A stretch of DNA of 64,000 nt from Anisodus tanguticus (Eukaryota; Streptophyta; Magnoliopsida; Solanales; Solanaceae). Within the stretch, counting starts at the first letter, position 1. Every line of letters begins with the position of its first letter. The notes below the pieces were generated by a model that was given only the letters and a program-made list of their open reading frames with translations, was not told the origin of the DNA and made no database searches. Below are positions 21,188 through 32,079 of the stretch, piece by piece. The stretch covers positions 49,006,859 through 49,070,858 of the forward strand of contig CM067547.1 in assembly GCA_034509755.1 (NCBI GenBank), read 5' to 3'. A program made the position numbers and the translations under genes.

Positions 21188-22990
21188 CACTACTAAAAAC
21201 AAAGGCTTTTCCCACTGACGAATTCAGTAGGAAGTCGTGTGAAAACATGATTTTTCCATCTCATTTCAATCGAACCAATTCATTGGAAAAACACATGGTG
21301 GGAAACAAGGTTCCTATTAAAATGTTGGTAAACATCCTAATTTTTCGTGTGAAGATACTACTATTTTTTATTTTCTTACTGTTTCAATCAAAATATCTGT
21401 GAGAATAACCACTAAATATTTTTCATTGAGAAAATAAATTCTTTTTTTAGTAAGAGTTTGTCATTAACCAAATTTTTTATATACACAAGAGGAGCCTAAT
21501 AAGGTCTTTCACGGGAAAGGAAAGCGTAAAAAATAGGAAATAAGTTAAGTCGGATTTGAAAAACTAGTAATTTTTTAGTTGTGTTAGTATATAAAATGCA
21601 TGATAGGAATTAAAAGAGTAGCTTATAAGGGTGACGAAGAAAGTAATAAGGTATAAAATCATTTAGAAAGAATCAAAATTTGGATGACAAAATAATAAAT
21701 GAATTCATGGTAATTCATTAAGCTAGTTTTCAATACATCTGAAAATTAGTCCAATTCGAATTCAAATCTTGCTCTTAATCAATTAGATATTCATTGTTTC
21801 TCTGGTAAAATTGCATTATTCACATTTTAAGGGATTTTAAAAAAAGTCAAATTATGATATAAAATAATTAGAACAGACGACTTCAGTCTTTTCACTTGGT
21901 GGCAGCTAGACTTAGATAATCACTTTGATTAATAAAGGTATAAATACTCATTAAAGTCAAATATCTTGGCCCAGTTTGGCACCTTTCTTATAGACCATGT
22001 TAAGTAGGTTCTTTATTTCAACAAAAATCTTTTTCGATTTTCCAAAACCTTTTCCTTTTTTCAAGTTCCATCAACTTTAATTTTTCCAATTCTGGAATTT
22101 CTACTCCCTCTTTTTTGTTTTGTTGATATCCAATTTTTCGGCTTACGTCAGACTATTCCTGGAGATAGTAGTCTCGGTCCCTCTTTTTTTCCTCTTCTTG
22201 AGTTTGTGTCTTCCACTGATAAGTTTATTAAAAAAGTATCAGGTTAAATTTACCTATAATAATAAGCCACTTTTCATATCAAGAATGACATGATAATCTT
22301 AAAAACAAAATAATAGAGACTACCATATTATAACGCCTCTTTGTGCAGCTCAATTGGAAGAGATTCTAAGCGAGAAGCAAGACTGAATAGGAGCCACATT
22401 GAGTTAGTTCCCCTCAAAGCCTTCTACCGAACTTGTTAAATTGTACTTATACACCTTGTTTGGGATGAAGGAAAATATTTTTTAATTTTCACATATTTGG
22501 TTGAATATTATTTCTAGGAAAACAAGTTCCTTAAATCTCAGGAAATTGACTTTCGCGATGGAAGTAATTAAGGAAAAAAAGTTTCACGAGTGACATTCCA
22601 TGTTGATTGTCTCCTCCCACCCTTAACCCTCCCTCCCCCCAATCTCCTACTCCCGAACCCACTCATACTCCACCCACCCCCTCCAAAAAATACCCTAACT
22701 CATCCCAAATGCACCCCCATCACCACTAAAAATCTCTATATTTTCATTGAATTTCTCCCTGAAAAATGTTCAATGGTTATTTTTCACTAAATGTCGGTGG
22801 AAAAATCCTAAATAGTATTGTGTTTTCACTCAGAAAAATTAAGAAGTTACCCAGAGTTTCAATGGGAAACTTGTTTCCCATCATGCATTTTTCCAGTGAG
22901 CTTTCGGTGGGAATGAGGTGCGAAAATCATGTTTTATAGCACAAATTTTTCGCTGAATGTCGACGGAAAAATTCCATGTTTTTAGTAGTG
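21188..22990. mobile_element. CACTA-type foldback element with a 1.3-kb centre
   Basis: It starts CACTACTAAAAACA and ends with the inverse TTTTTAGTAGTG. The outer 200-300 bp on each side are related in inverted form and to the short element at 26037-26274 (TTTTCCCACCGA, GGGAAACAAG, ATTGAAAC). The centre, 21480-22790, has no similarity seen to the arms. No 3-bp target duplication is evident (TTA on the left, CAT on the right), so it could also be two adjacent elements. No transposase frame is present. It ends 234 bp before the CLE gene's TATA box. Confidence 0.7.
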
Positions 22991-23223
22991 CATCTACCCC
23001 GCACGCCGACACCCTCCCCACTCCACTCCTAAACCTCCCTAACCCCTACTCTCCTCCCCCACCCACTCCACCTTATTCCCTCATAGTTTTTATCTAGTTA
23101 TAAATAAATGTTTTGGGATGATAATTTTTTGTTTACTTATGAAGTATCAAAACATAAGTAAGAAAATAACTAATTTGTCAGAAAAATATTTCCCTTCACA
23201 CCAAACACATTACACATTCATAC
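22991..23223 (+). other. Upstream region of the CLE gene
   Basis: A C-rich pyrimidine stretch (22991-23075) is followed by AT-rich sequence. No coding potential was seen. It would be the proximal promoter of the CLE gene. Confidence 0.5.
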
Positions 23224-23232
23224 TATAAAAAC
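23223..23232 (+). promoter_or_regulatory. TATA box of the CLE gene
   Basis: CTATAAAAAC lies 128 bp before the ATG, followed by a pyrimidine-rich leader (CTCTTTTTTCTTTCCTTC). Transcription would start near 23255, giving a leader of about 105 bases. Confidence 0.6.
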
Positions 23233-23359
23233 TCATTACACACTCACTGTACATAACTTAAACTCTTTTTTCTTTCCTTCTTGTCTGCTGCCTTTATTAA
23301 TAGGTCTTTTGAATCTCTAGTGGACTCTTGGGGGGTGGATTTCTCTATCAGATTATTGA

Positions 23360-23620
23360 ATGGCAAAATTGATCAAAAACTCAAAAATCTCCACATTCAT
23401 ATCTCAATCTTTCCTTTTCTTGTATACCCTTTTCTTCATTTTCCTCATCCTTGTTCATTCATATCCTCCTCCTTCTAAAGTAACAATGAAATTTCACTCA
23501 AGAAAGATACCTAGAAATAATCCTCAGGACTCATCACCCTCTTCCTCTTTTACTCATAGAGAATTTGAAGTTGGTGATCATGAAGTTCCAAGTGGGCAAA
23601 ATCCTATATCAAATCGGTAA
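23360..23620 (+). CDS. CLE41/44-like: TDIF-type CLE peptide precursor (CLE41/CLE44 class)
   Basis: This is a single-exon 86-residue frame. Residues about 11-33 (TFISQSFLFLYTLFFIFLILV) are a hydrophobic signal peptide. A variable serine/proline-rich middle follows, then REFEVGD and the C-terminal HEVPSGQNPISNR just before the stop. The canonical TDIF is H-E-V-P-S-G-P-N-P-I-S-N, and known precursors of this class also end with Arg after it. In that class the secreted dodecapeptide is perceived by the PXY/TDR receptor kinase to control vascular stem cells and block xylem differentiation. Here residue 7 is Gln (CAA; one base from CCA) instead of a proline that is hydroxylated in characterised TDIF. 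Start choice: this ATG begins just before the signal peptide and has a TATA box and leader upstream. Size and architecture fit the family. The gene appears intact. Confidence 0.88.
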   Translation: MAKLIKNSKISTFISQSFLFLYTLFFIFLILVHSYPPPSKVTMKFHSRKIPRNNPQDSSPSSSFTHREFEVGDHEVPSGQNPISNR

Positions 23621-24930
23621 GTTGATCATTTTTCTTTGTTTTTTTAGTTAAATATAATGCTACGTACGACTTACGTAGTTGATCGGATTCCTTCGGGAAA
23701 GCAATCAAATCCGGCACATCCAATTATGTAATCCAGCTCGTTAGAGGCGAATATGAGATTTAGATTTATTGAGTTGAATATTTTATTCGTCCCACTAATT
23801 CATTGTACTTTTGCAATTATGAGTTCTAATTTAGTAATTTTTCCCAAATATAATTACGTACATTTTTTGTGATAAATATTGAATTCAGATAAACTCGTTG
23901 GGATCATATCTCATCCGTCTTTGACAAGCAACATGCATGGAGAAACCGGGTAAGAGAAGAAGATTAGCAGAAAGAAGCTCGAAAGAAATAGTTTGGTTTT
24001 CACTCTCAACTCGATTTACTATTTTATATTAAATCATTTCGAAGAACACTTGTCCCTAATCTGACCGCGGTTGTCGGAACTTAATAATTTAGCCGGGATT
24101 TCTACCTCAGAGTTATGTTGATGATGATTTTGTAAAGGCCTATAAACAACAAGTTCATTATTAATACTACTTGTTTTCTCCAAAGGAGTTTAATTTAATT
24201 TCTCGTTATTGTCCTTGTTTTTTTCTTCCCCCTTTTATCTCTACTGTCTACCTTTTTTTTTCCTTAAAAAAACTTCTTTTGGACTTGTATAGCAAGAGAC
24301 AAATTTTTGGTTATGTATTGAGCATTGGCAATATGATGAATCGAGTAGTGAATGAGTTTTCATTATGTTCTTATAAAAGAAAAATCAGAATTGATTTGAT
24401 TTGCTTTATATGTGATGATTTCATTTTTTAATTACATATCTATAGATCATCTTCAAAGCCAAAATATTTATAGTGTCCATATCTCCAGGAGACTTCTTCA
24501 TTTAGGTCTATTGGTATAAGTAATTCTTAATTTTTCCTTTTTTTTATCATTAGCATAAAGAGATGGAGAAGATTGGAAATATTTTCAATACCTTAATTCT
24601 ATCTGACTGAAAAAAGAGGGGTGAGCTGGAGGTGAATAGGAGAAGAAGAGAACCTTTTGTTTTTGACTGAAAAATTGATTTGAATTATTTTGGATTTTTC
24701 TCATTGTCTTCTCATTACACAAATCCCAAAAAAGTTGATGCCCCTAGGAACATCATGAGCCCATGATTTGATAATTATCACATTTTCACTAAGAAAGTAA
24801 AAATAATACAGTAAAGCAAGCTGTCTCGTAAACAAAACATTCCACCTTATAAAGGTTAAGGGAAAGGACCACACCCCAAAAAAGACATGTGAAACCAAAA
24901 TAATAGTATTCCATAATAAATCTCGTTGTG
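23621..24930. other. 3' flank of the CLE gene, AT-rich, no gene seen
   Basis: This should include the CLE 3' UTR. Open frames such as 24171-24431 have no recognisable similarity or codon character and look random. No transposon border was recognised. Confidence 0.45.
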
Positions 24931-25105
24931 AACTATGTAAGATTTTTGTGGTCTTGATGACCAATATAGGGGATCTCTATATTAGTTATCTCACTAACTA
25001 TTTATGATTACCATTTAAATTATCCCACTAATTTTCTTCTTTATGTGCATATTATTTGTTTCAGAAGTGTTTATTTTAACGAGTTGGAGGTAATTTAGTT
25101 TGATA
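24931..25105 (+). repeat. Direct repeat, copy 1 (about 170 bp)
   Basis: ATGTAAGATTTTTGTGGTC ... GATGACCAATATAGG ... CTATATTAGT ... TATTTTAACGAGTTGGAGG is repeated in the same direction at 27193-27360 with moderate divergence. Its nature is unknown. Confidence 0.75.
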
Positions 25106-25509
25106 TAAGTTAATGTTGGACACTTTTAACCAAAACAATAAATCAGGGACAATTTTAGCCTTTTTGCATTTTATTTTTAACCATCCATTAGTTTTTAAGG
25201 TATTTTTCAACCAAAAGAAAACGACGGAAAACTTTTTGCTTCAATTAGTGGTCAGAGGGAGCATTATTTTACGAAATCCAGTAGACCAGACATAGTTTTG
25301 ACTTTTGATTTAATGTGTGGGCCTAGACCTATTTCACTTCAGTTATGTATTTCGAATTTTTTCCTTGGATTTATCTAATCTTATGTTGGATTCTCGTTTT
25401 TAAATTCTTTTTTCAATAATTGAGCTGTGATCAAGGTTGTTTCACTGGACAAACGGGTTGTCGCCTTGTCGGGTGGAGGAGATTTTGAGCTGTGATCATA
25501 GTTTTCGTA
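25106..25509. other. AT-rich intergenic stretch
   Basis: No gene, RNA or element border was recognised. Confidence 0.4.
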
Positions 25510-26036
25510 CATTAAATCAATTCTATTGTACACCTCTAAAATCTGGAATACAGAAAAAATAATTAGTAAAACGTTACCATATAGAACTGTAATGATGATT
25601 GTATGCTGGTGATTTTCTTCAATGGTGTGGAACAAACAATGAAGATGTAAAATTTATTCCTATTTTTGGCAACTCAAATCATAGTCCATAAACAAACTTC
25701 GTAGAATAAATTTAGAGTCTAAGTTATCTTATACTGTAATTTTATTTTATTTTAAATATTAAAATATAAAAATAATTGAGAACCTAATTACCTGTTTTAA
25801 GCCTAGAATGACCTCTTTTTTTTAATCAATTTTCCATCCCTACACGTTAGGGCATGGATGATATACTGTAAAAAACAAGATGTACAAAAGGGGGAAGATC
25901 AGGGGAAACCAGTTCTTCCAAGTCCTACTGAAGAAAGGAACAAGCTCCATTATGTACAGGATGTAGGTATCGGTTCAAGCTCTCAAAAATTGGCCTAAAG
26001 CTAGAATACAGAGATTCCCTTAACAGGGAAGGCTTA

Positions 26037-26274
26037 CACTAGTAGAAATAAAAGGTTTTCCCACCGATATTCAGTGAGAAATTTGTGTTATAAAATATGA
26101 TTTTCCCACCGAACCAACTCAATGGGAAATCGCTATGAAAGTGGGAAACAAGTTCCCATTGAAACACTGAGAAACTTTTTAATTTTTTCGTGTGTTCACA
26201 CTACTATTTAAGTTTTTCCCTGGAAATAGTCACTGATCATTATTCAGTGGGAAAATAGTGATTTTCTGGTAGTT
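26037..26274. mobile_element. Short CACTA-type MITE
   Basis: It starts CACTAGTAGAAATAAAAGG and ends GATTTTCTGGTAGTT, with 3-bp TTA on both sides (26034-26036, 26275-26277). Its inside repeats the arm sequence of the larger element at 21188-22990. Confidence 0.7.
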
Positions 26275-26310
26275 TTATGCACAGAAAAACAAAACTAAGG
26301 TACATCAAAA

Positions 26311-26883
26311 CTACACATCCTGAGGATCTGTCTGTAAAGAGTGAAGAAGTTTTTGTAAAAGTATCTTTTTGAAGGAAGGCAGTTGGATTTTGTCCATGCT
26401 GATCTCAACGTTTACATATTTAGGCAGCATCTGAGAGTTGTTGTGCCATGAGGTACCATTGCAGTTCAAACCAAAGCGTGCCAAGCAATCAACCACTTTG
26501 TGACATTCCCTAAAGCAGTGACCAATGCTCTTCTCTTCAAAAAGTTCCAGTTGATTTTGGGTATCCAGAATGATGTCCTGGGGGGACCAAGGAATTGAAG
26601 CACTGTCCAGAATCCAGTTGACAGGCATCATGGAATCAGTCTCAAACACAAGCTTTCTAATACCATTATTGATGCACCAATCAATTCTAGTCTTCAAGGC
26701 AATTGCTTCAGCATAATTGTTGGATTGAATGTTGAGATACTTAACATAAACCATAACCAAATTGTCAAAGTTATCTCTAATAGCACCACCACCTTCTCTC
26801 AAGCCAGGGTTGCCTTTAGAGCATCCATCAGAATTAAGCTTCACCCAACCTTGATCAGGAGTTTTCCATTTGACTTGCGACAT
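26311..26883 (-). CDS. RNase H domain of the truncated LINE, open frame
   Basis: This 190-residue frame starts MSQVKWKTPDQGWVKLNSDG. It carries the acidic residues of type I RNase H: Asp in NSDGCSKGNPG, Glu in NYAEAIALKTR, Asp in FETDSM, and the HKVVDCLARFG end motif. It is the C-terminal domain of an L1-type plant LINE polyprotein, not a host RNase H gene, because the LINE's target duplication and poly-A tail surround it. The frame is unbroken from this Met, so the insertion is not very old or the frame was kept by chance. Confidence 0.75.
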   Translation of the reverse strand: MSQVKWKTPDQGWVKLNSDGCSKGNPGLREGGGAIRDNFDNLVMVYVKYLNIQSNNYAEAIALKTRIDWCINNGIRKLVFETDSMMPVNWILDSASIPWSPQDIILDTQNQLELFEEKSIGHCFRECHKVVDCLARFGLNCNGTSWHNNSQMLPKYVNVEISMDKIQLPSFKKILLQKLLHSLQTDPQDV

Positions 26884-27192
26884 GGAGAAAGCATTACTAG
26901 CCTTTTTTAATTAGCTCAAAAAAAGGTACCATTTCATAAAAGGTGGAATCTGGGGATATTGCTTGTGGACGGTCAAGTCAAGAAGTTGAGTAGATAATAG
27001 AATGATTTTGGTGAAAGACATTTTAGATTTCTCAAGCCTAGAATTACTTAGACGTGTAAAATAAGTATTCACTAATAGTGGATGTACTAGTTAAACTCCA
27101 TTTGAGTTTTGCCACTTTAAACTCGCTAAACTTATTATGACTGGTTACTCAAAACATAAATCTTGTCGAAAAACTCATTAATAAATCACTTG

Positions 27193-27360
27193 TAGAATAT
27201 GTAAGATTTTTGTGGTCTTGATGACCAATATAGAGAATCTCTATATTAGTCATCTCACTTTTATTATGATGTACATTTAAATTATTCCACTAATTATCTT
27301 CTTTTTGTGCATATTATTGTTTTAGTAGTTGCTTATTTTAACGAGTTGAAGCTGATTTAA
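27193..27360 (+). repeat. Direct repeat, copy 2
   Basis: It matches 24931-25105 in the same direction (ATGTAAGATTTTTGTGGTCTTGATGACC and the following bases). Confidence 0.75.
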
Positions 27361-27645
27361 TATAGAATAATCTTAGTTCTTCTTTCAGCAGAGATTTAAT
27401 CAAGGGCTTTGAATGATGATTCCAGGTTTATTGGGTATGGAATGCCAAAGTGGTCTTCTCCTCTCAACCACCTGGCATATGCTGATGACACCATAATATT
27501 TGCATCAGCTCATACAGTATGGCAGTTTTGAACAAGTATGAACAGATGTCTGGTCACCTGATTAACAAGGAGAAGACCTCATTTTATATGTACCCTAAAG
27601 TGGGTAATGCACATATACAATCAGTGGCTGCCTGTACAGGTTTCT

Positions 27646-30545
27646 TGTCACGGCCCAAATCGTCATGATCCCCGGGTAGGCGAACCACATTCCAACATCT
27701 AAAATTATCAAGTCAATTAAGCGGAAATTAAATAGGAATAAGTTAACAAGTTTTAAATACTTATCATAACTAGAAAGATTCAGCTTCCCCAAAATGATAA
27801 CGCAATAGCAGCATTAATCAACAAGTAGCACATAGAGCAAACATGTAAGATCTAATATCAATAACAAGTCCAATACCAAGATTTCAAGAATCACCCAAAG
27901 ATATAGCTCACAAACAGAGCAATTGAGAATGTAATAATGGATGAGTGCAATGCAATGCAATAGTCGCCTCTCTCACTCCACTCTCATACACACATGCTCA
28001 GGACAAAGTCTCAAAGCCATGACCCATGGGGAACCCGCGAAGTCCATGAATCACTCGACTATCCGGCAAAAACCTCGAAAGCATCAATCAATATCATCTC
28101 CGACAGAAACCTCGGAATATTAATCTCATATCGTCTCCGACAGAAACCTCGGAGTATCAATCAATATCATCTCCGGCAGAAACCTCAGAGTATCTTTGTC
28201 ACTCTCAATCTCCGACAAAGACCTCGGAGTATCTCAAACAACCACCTCACCATAATGAATAATCAGAGTAACAAGTAAAGCATATCATGCATCATATCAA
28301 TCTCAAAAGTATCACAAAAAATAAATCAACAAGTACATATCATATTATCATTCACCTTCCAATTAATCAGTATTACTCTTGCTTTTCATAATAAGTGAGC
28401 TAGTATGTGACAGGGAAACAAACAAACAATATTCACAGAAAATAACACATATGGCGACAAGCCCACGTAAAATAGCATCCATACCAAACCAGTAGAATTT
28501 ATCACCACCGCCATGCACGAAGGCCTATCATGCTATCCCCATCAATTTCTACGACATATATATGACTCTAATCAAAGTCTAACTCAAGTAAGTTGTAACC
28601 TATCTCGAAGCCGAGTAGAAGCCACGAACAATCAAGCTTGAGCCTTTCCCTTCCGGAAAGCTTCCGAACGAACAAAGTCTATCACATGAGGATTCTATGT
28701 CAAATACGATTCTCTAGACACCCATATTGCTATGGTATTAATTCAGGTCCAAAAAGTCACCCAAAAACCTAATTCCGAGCCCCGGAGGAAAAAACCATAA
28801 TCTATTTCAAAAATCAAATTTTTGTTATCAAAATCATACTATACGTGATCAAACGAGTCCAATGACACCCATATTGCCTTATAAATTTTCAGACTCAAAA
28901 TACGCAACTCAGACAGTGACACGGGGCCCACATGGCGAAACTGAAATTTTACTATGATTTCTACCATGAAATCTCAATATAATCGACGGTATAATTGTAT
29001 AAGGATGATTAGAAGCTTACCCACTTGAAATTCCTTGCAAAATCCATCAAAATCGCCCCAAACGGAGCTCGCAAAATTGTGAGAAGAAAATGACTAAAAT
29101 CTGGAACAAAGTGAAAAATGCAGCAGCTGTTTCAGCCCGAATAAGAGGCTAGATAATCACGAAACTCCTTTTTGATAAGCCCAACATGATCCTTGCAAAA
29201 TTCCACTCAAGATAGCCTTTTGAATCACCCAATTTGACCTTAAAATAAGAGAGATGATATTTTAAAGGAAGTCTGAAAATTATGGACGAAAATAGGGGCA
29301 TAATCGGCATTTTCAGCAAAATTGCAACTGCTGTCAAAACAACCAGTACAACAGTCTGCTAAAATGGCTATAACTTCCTGGACGAATGTCGATATCGCGA
29401 ATGCTTGAACCGCGATAAACTATATTCAAAGGGCTACAACTTTCATGAAGACATCATCTCCAAATTCCTTATAGATTTTGAGAAATTCGTTGCTAAAGTA
29501 AGAATGAAAACCACATTTCAGCACTTTTGAATTTTCTCCAAACTTCCTCCAAATGCGTTGAAACTCATTTGGAATCTCCCAAACACAAATCAAATATGTA
29601 ATTTGAGTAAAAACGACGCTACAAACTTGCTCGTGCACTCAAAATATTGATCTGACATCATTATAACGCATTGATCATCAAAACCACCTAACTTTTCCAT
29701 ATTTCCATTTTAACCAACCAAGTACCAAAAATCCACACGAACACCTCGGGACCTGAACCAAGGGCTCGACTAAGTCATAAATGATGTTCTGGACCTAATC
29801 GAATCAATGAAACTTCAAAAAAAAAACACAAATGCCCTCAATGTTGATTTTAGTAAACTAAAACTCATTTCTTAACGTAAGACCTTTCAAATTCCACAAA
29901 CTTACCCGAATCGCACTCAAATCACTCGAAACTCGTTCTAACGATTCACCCAAGTCAAAAATCATATTCTGGAGCTAACAAAACTATCATAATTCAATTC
30001 CGGACGCATTTACCCAAAAGTCAACTCTTGATCAAACTTAGAACTTCAAAATTTTGAAACTTAGATTTCCTTTCATTATTTTCATCCAATTGACTCGGAA
30101 ATCACGCCACATTTCCCCGACAGTCATGAACATCCATACAAAGCTAACGGAATCAACAAATTTTAAATCCGGATCTTATTTCTTCATGTGACCATCATTT
30201 TGCCATAAATAAGCATATTAAGTACAGAAACCGACTTAATTGTCAAAAACTAACCAAACAAACTCTAAAATTAGTTCCATCACTTTATACAGATCATAAA
30301 TAATATTATTAATCCAATGAAAATTTCAGGTCGCCAATCAGAACACGTTCTCCCAAAATAAATAATTAATTCAAATAATTAAATACTGGGATTTCCAAAA
30401 TGAAACCTTCTCCCAATGTGAACCAAATGATATCCGTTTGACTTAAATATTTCAAGCAAGTCAAAATAACTATTACAGAGCTTCTGGAATGGACTACAGA
30501 CAAAACAGAGCATCGGTTCTCAAAACGACCGACCGGGTCATTACA
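27646..30545 (-). repeat. Solo LTR of a gypsy-type element (2.9 kb)
   Basis: It runs TGTCACGGCCC to GGTCATTACA and is flanked by perfect TTTCT (27641-27645, 30546-30550). It has no coding region and no second LTR, so it is a solo LTR left by recombination. Sense orientation is probably minus, since TGTAATGACCCGGTC is the usual start of such gypsy LTRs. It interrupts the L1 LINE between CTGTACAGG and CTAGAGG. Confidence 0.82.
28063..28235 (+). repeat. Hairpin-containing tandem repeat inside the LTR
   Basis: Five imperfect units of about 36 bp, of the form CAATATCATCTCCGACAGAA then ACCTCGGAGTAT. Each holds CTCCGA and TCGGAG around an eight-base loop, so each can fold into a short stem. Confidence 0.8.
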
Positions 30546-30663
30546 TTTCTCTAGAGGAATTTTTCCATTCACCTATCTGGGTTGCCCTATTTTTCACTCT
30601 AGAAAGAAGGAGTACTATGCTGCACTTATTAAGAAGATTAAAGGAAGACTACACTCCTGGAAG

Positions 30664-31469
30664 TAGAGATGGCAATGGATCCTGGACCCGGTGTATCCAG
30701 ATCCGTTTTATAGGATATGGATCTTCAAAATTTGGACCCGACGGATCCGGATCGGACCCGGATCCATTTCTGACGGATCGGATCTGGATCTGGATCTTGT
30801 ATTTGAGATCCGTATCCGGTCCAGATCCGACCCGTGGATCCATTTTTTATTAAATATATTCATAACCTAGAATGTAATTTTATAAGTATTTTCTTAAAAT
30901 TACTAAGCACATCCTTGCAAGTTTAATTCTCAAAACAAGTTTAATTTATCCCCGCGTTAACTCAAAAATAAAAAAATAATGAGGTAACTTCGATAATAAA
31001 ACCAATGTTATATTAGTGAATGACTAACATCTCCATAGACAAGTAGTTCAAATTATATTCACTTCATTTATGAAGATTCCAAGCACATGCAAGTTCTGCA
31101 TTGTGGAAATACTAGTCAGCATTTTCCACAACTATTGTCATTGTCCAACATTTTTAATTAATAGCTCACAATCAAAATGAGACAACGAACAAAATATCTC
31201 ATATGAACATTTCAAAATTGAAAAACAGTAAACTGTTACTTAAGTAAAAATCGTTTGTCAGTTCAAAAAAAAATTCTTAGCAAGGTAAATTTTTTTACAT
31301 GTGGATCCAGATCCGATCCGTGGATCCGGCGGATCCGATGGATCCGGATTTGGATATGATTTTTATGGATCCGCTGGATCTGGATCCGGATCTGGATTTA
31401 GGTATGAAAAACGAATATGGATCTGGATCTAGTAGGATCCGGTCCAGATCCTATCCGTTGCCATCCCTA
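30664..31469. mobile_element. Non-autonomous hAT element with GGATCC-rich ends (806 bp)
   Basis: A perfect 8-bp duplication CCTGGAAG flanks it (30656-30663, 31470-31477). The ends are TAGAGATGGCAATGG and CCGTTGCCATCCCTA. Both ends carry about 170 bp of clustered GGATCCG / GGATCTG motifs (30676-30843, 31301-31457). The 450-bp centre is AT-rich with no transposase. It interrupts the LINE frame between HS and WKDK. Confidence 0.88.
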
Positions 31470-32079
31470 CCTGGAAGGACAAACTACTGTCTTTTGGAGG
31501 TAAAGCTATACTGATAAAGAATGTTCTTTAAACTATGCCTCTACATTTCTTGTCAATATTAGCTCATCCCAAGTGTGTTCTGAATGAGATACATAAGATT
31601 TTTGCAAGATTCTTTTGGAGTAATAAGGAAGAAGGGAGGAGTAGACATTGGGTTGCCTGGAAGGATGTATGCCTACCAACTCAAGGAGGAGGACTGTGAT
31701 TCAAATCTCTGTTTGATGTGTCAAATGCTCTATTTGCTAAATTATGGTGGAGATTTAGAACCACAAAATCTTTGTGGGCAAATTTCATGTGAAATAAATA
31801 TTGCAAGAAAGAAATTCCTACTTTAGTCCAATGAAAATGTGGAACTCAGGTGTAGAAGAAAATGCTAGAAGCCAGGGAGGCTGGGAGCATGAAAGGGGGG
31901 GGGGGGGCAGTTAATGTTTGGTTTGAAAACTGGACCAAACTAGGAGTATTATGTCATGTAATCCTTGATGATTTTCCTTTGAATGAGAATCTGGAAGAGG
32001 TCTCAGAGCTTATAGAGGAAGGGAGATGGAAGGAGCAAATGCTATATCAATCATTTCCTGAAGACATAGCAGAACATAT

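Larger units (their letters stand above)
25815..27033 (-). mobile_element. 5'-truncated L1-type LINE with target duplication
   Basis: It is flanked by AAGCCTAGAATGACCT (25799-25814) and AAGCCTAGAATTACTT (27034-27049), 16 bp with two mismatches. A T-run (poly-A tail on the minus strand) sits just inside the left border, as expected for a minus-strand LINE. The interior carries an RNase H frame and, in its 3' part, a CACTA MITE. The related repeat at 49915-49930 has the single, unfilled AAGCCTAGAATTACCT. Confidence 0.82.
25510..27192 (+). repeat. Dispersed repeat copy 1, filled by a LINE
   Basis: From TATTGTACACCTCTAAAATCT to AAAAACTCATTAATA this matches 49352-50063, once the LINE at 25815-27033 is set aside. 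Shared landmarks are GTATGCTGGTGATTT, CAAATCATAGTCC, TTTAGAGTCTAA, AAGCCTAGAAT and GACTGGTTA. The unit may be an unknown element or a segmental duplication. Confidence 0.75.

Noticed and set aside
22330..22420. tRNA-like box A (GCAGCTCAATTGGAAGAG)
   Set aside because: No box B, no cloverleaf and no CCA-side pairing could be drawn.
23281..23478. Alternative start for the CLE gene at 23281
   Set aside because: It begins with a non-ATG codon in another frame and does not lead into the peptide.
24171..24431. 86-residue open frame downstream of the CLE gene
   Set aside because: AT-rich, hydrophobic by composition, with no recognisable domain.
26311..26883. Stand-alone RNase H as a domesticated host gene
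   Set aside because: A 16-bp target duplication, a poly-A tail and an empty site at 49.9 kb show it is a LINE fragment.
28063..28235. CRISPR-like regular repeats
   Set aside because: Imperfect tandem units without unique spacers, inside a plant LTR; CRISPR is not expected in plant nuclear DNA.
31299..31514. Open frame rich in Asp/Pro/Leu
   Set aside because: It is translated GGATCC/GGATCT repeat of the hAT end.
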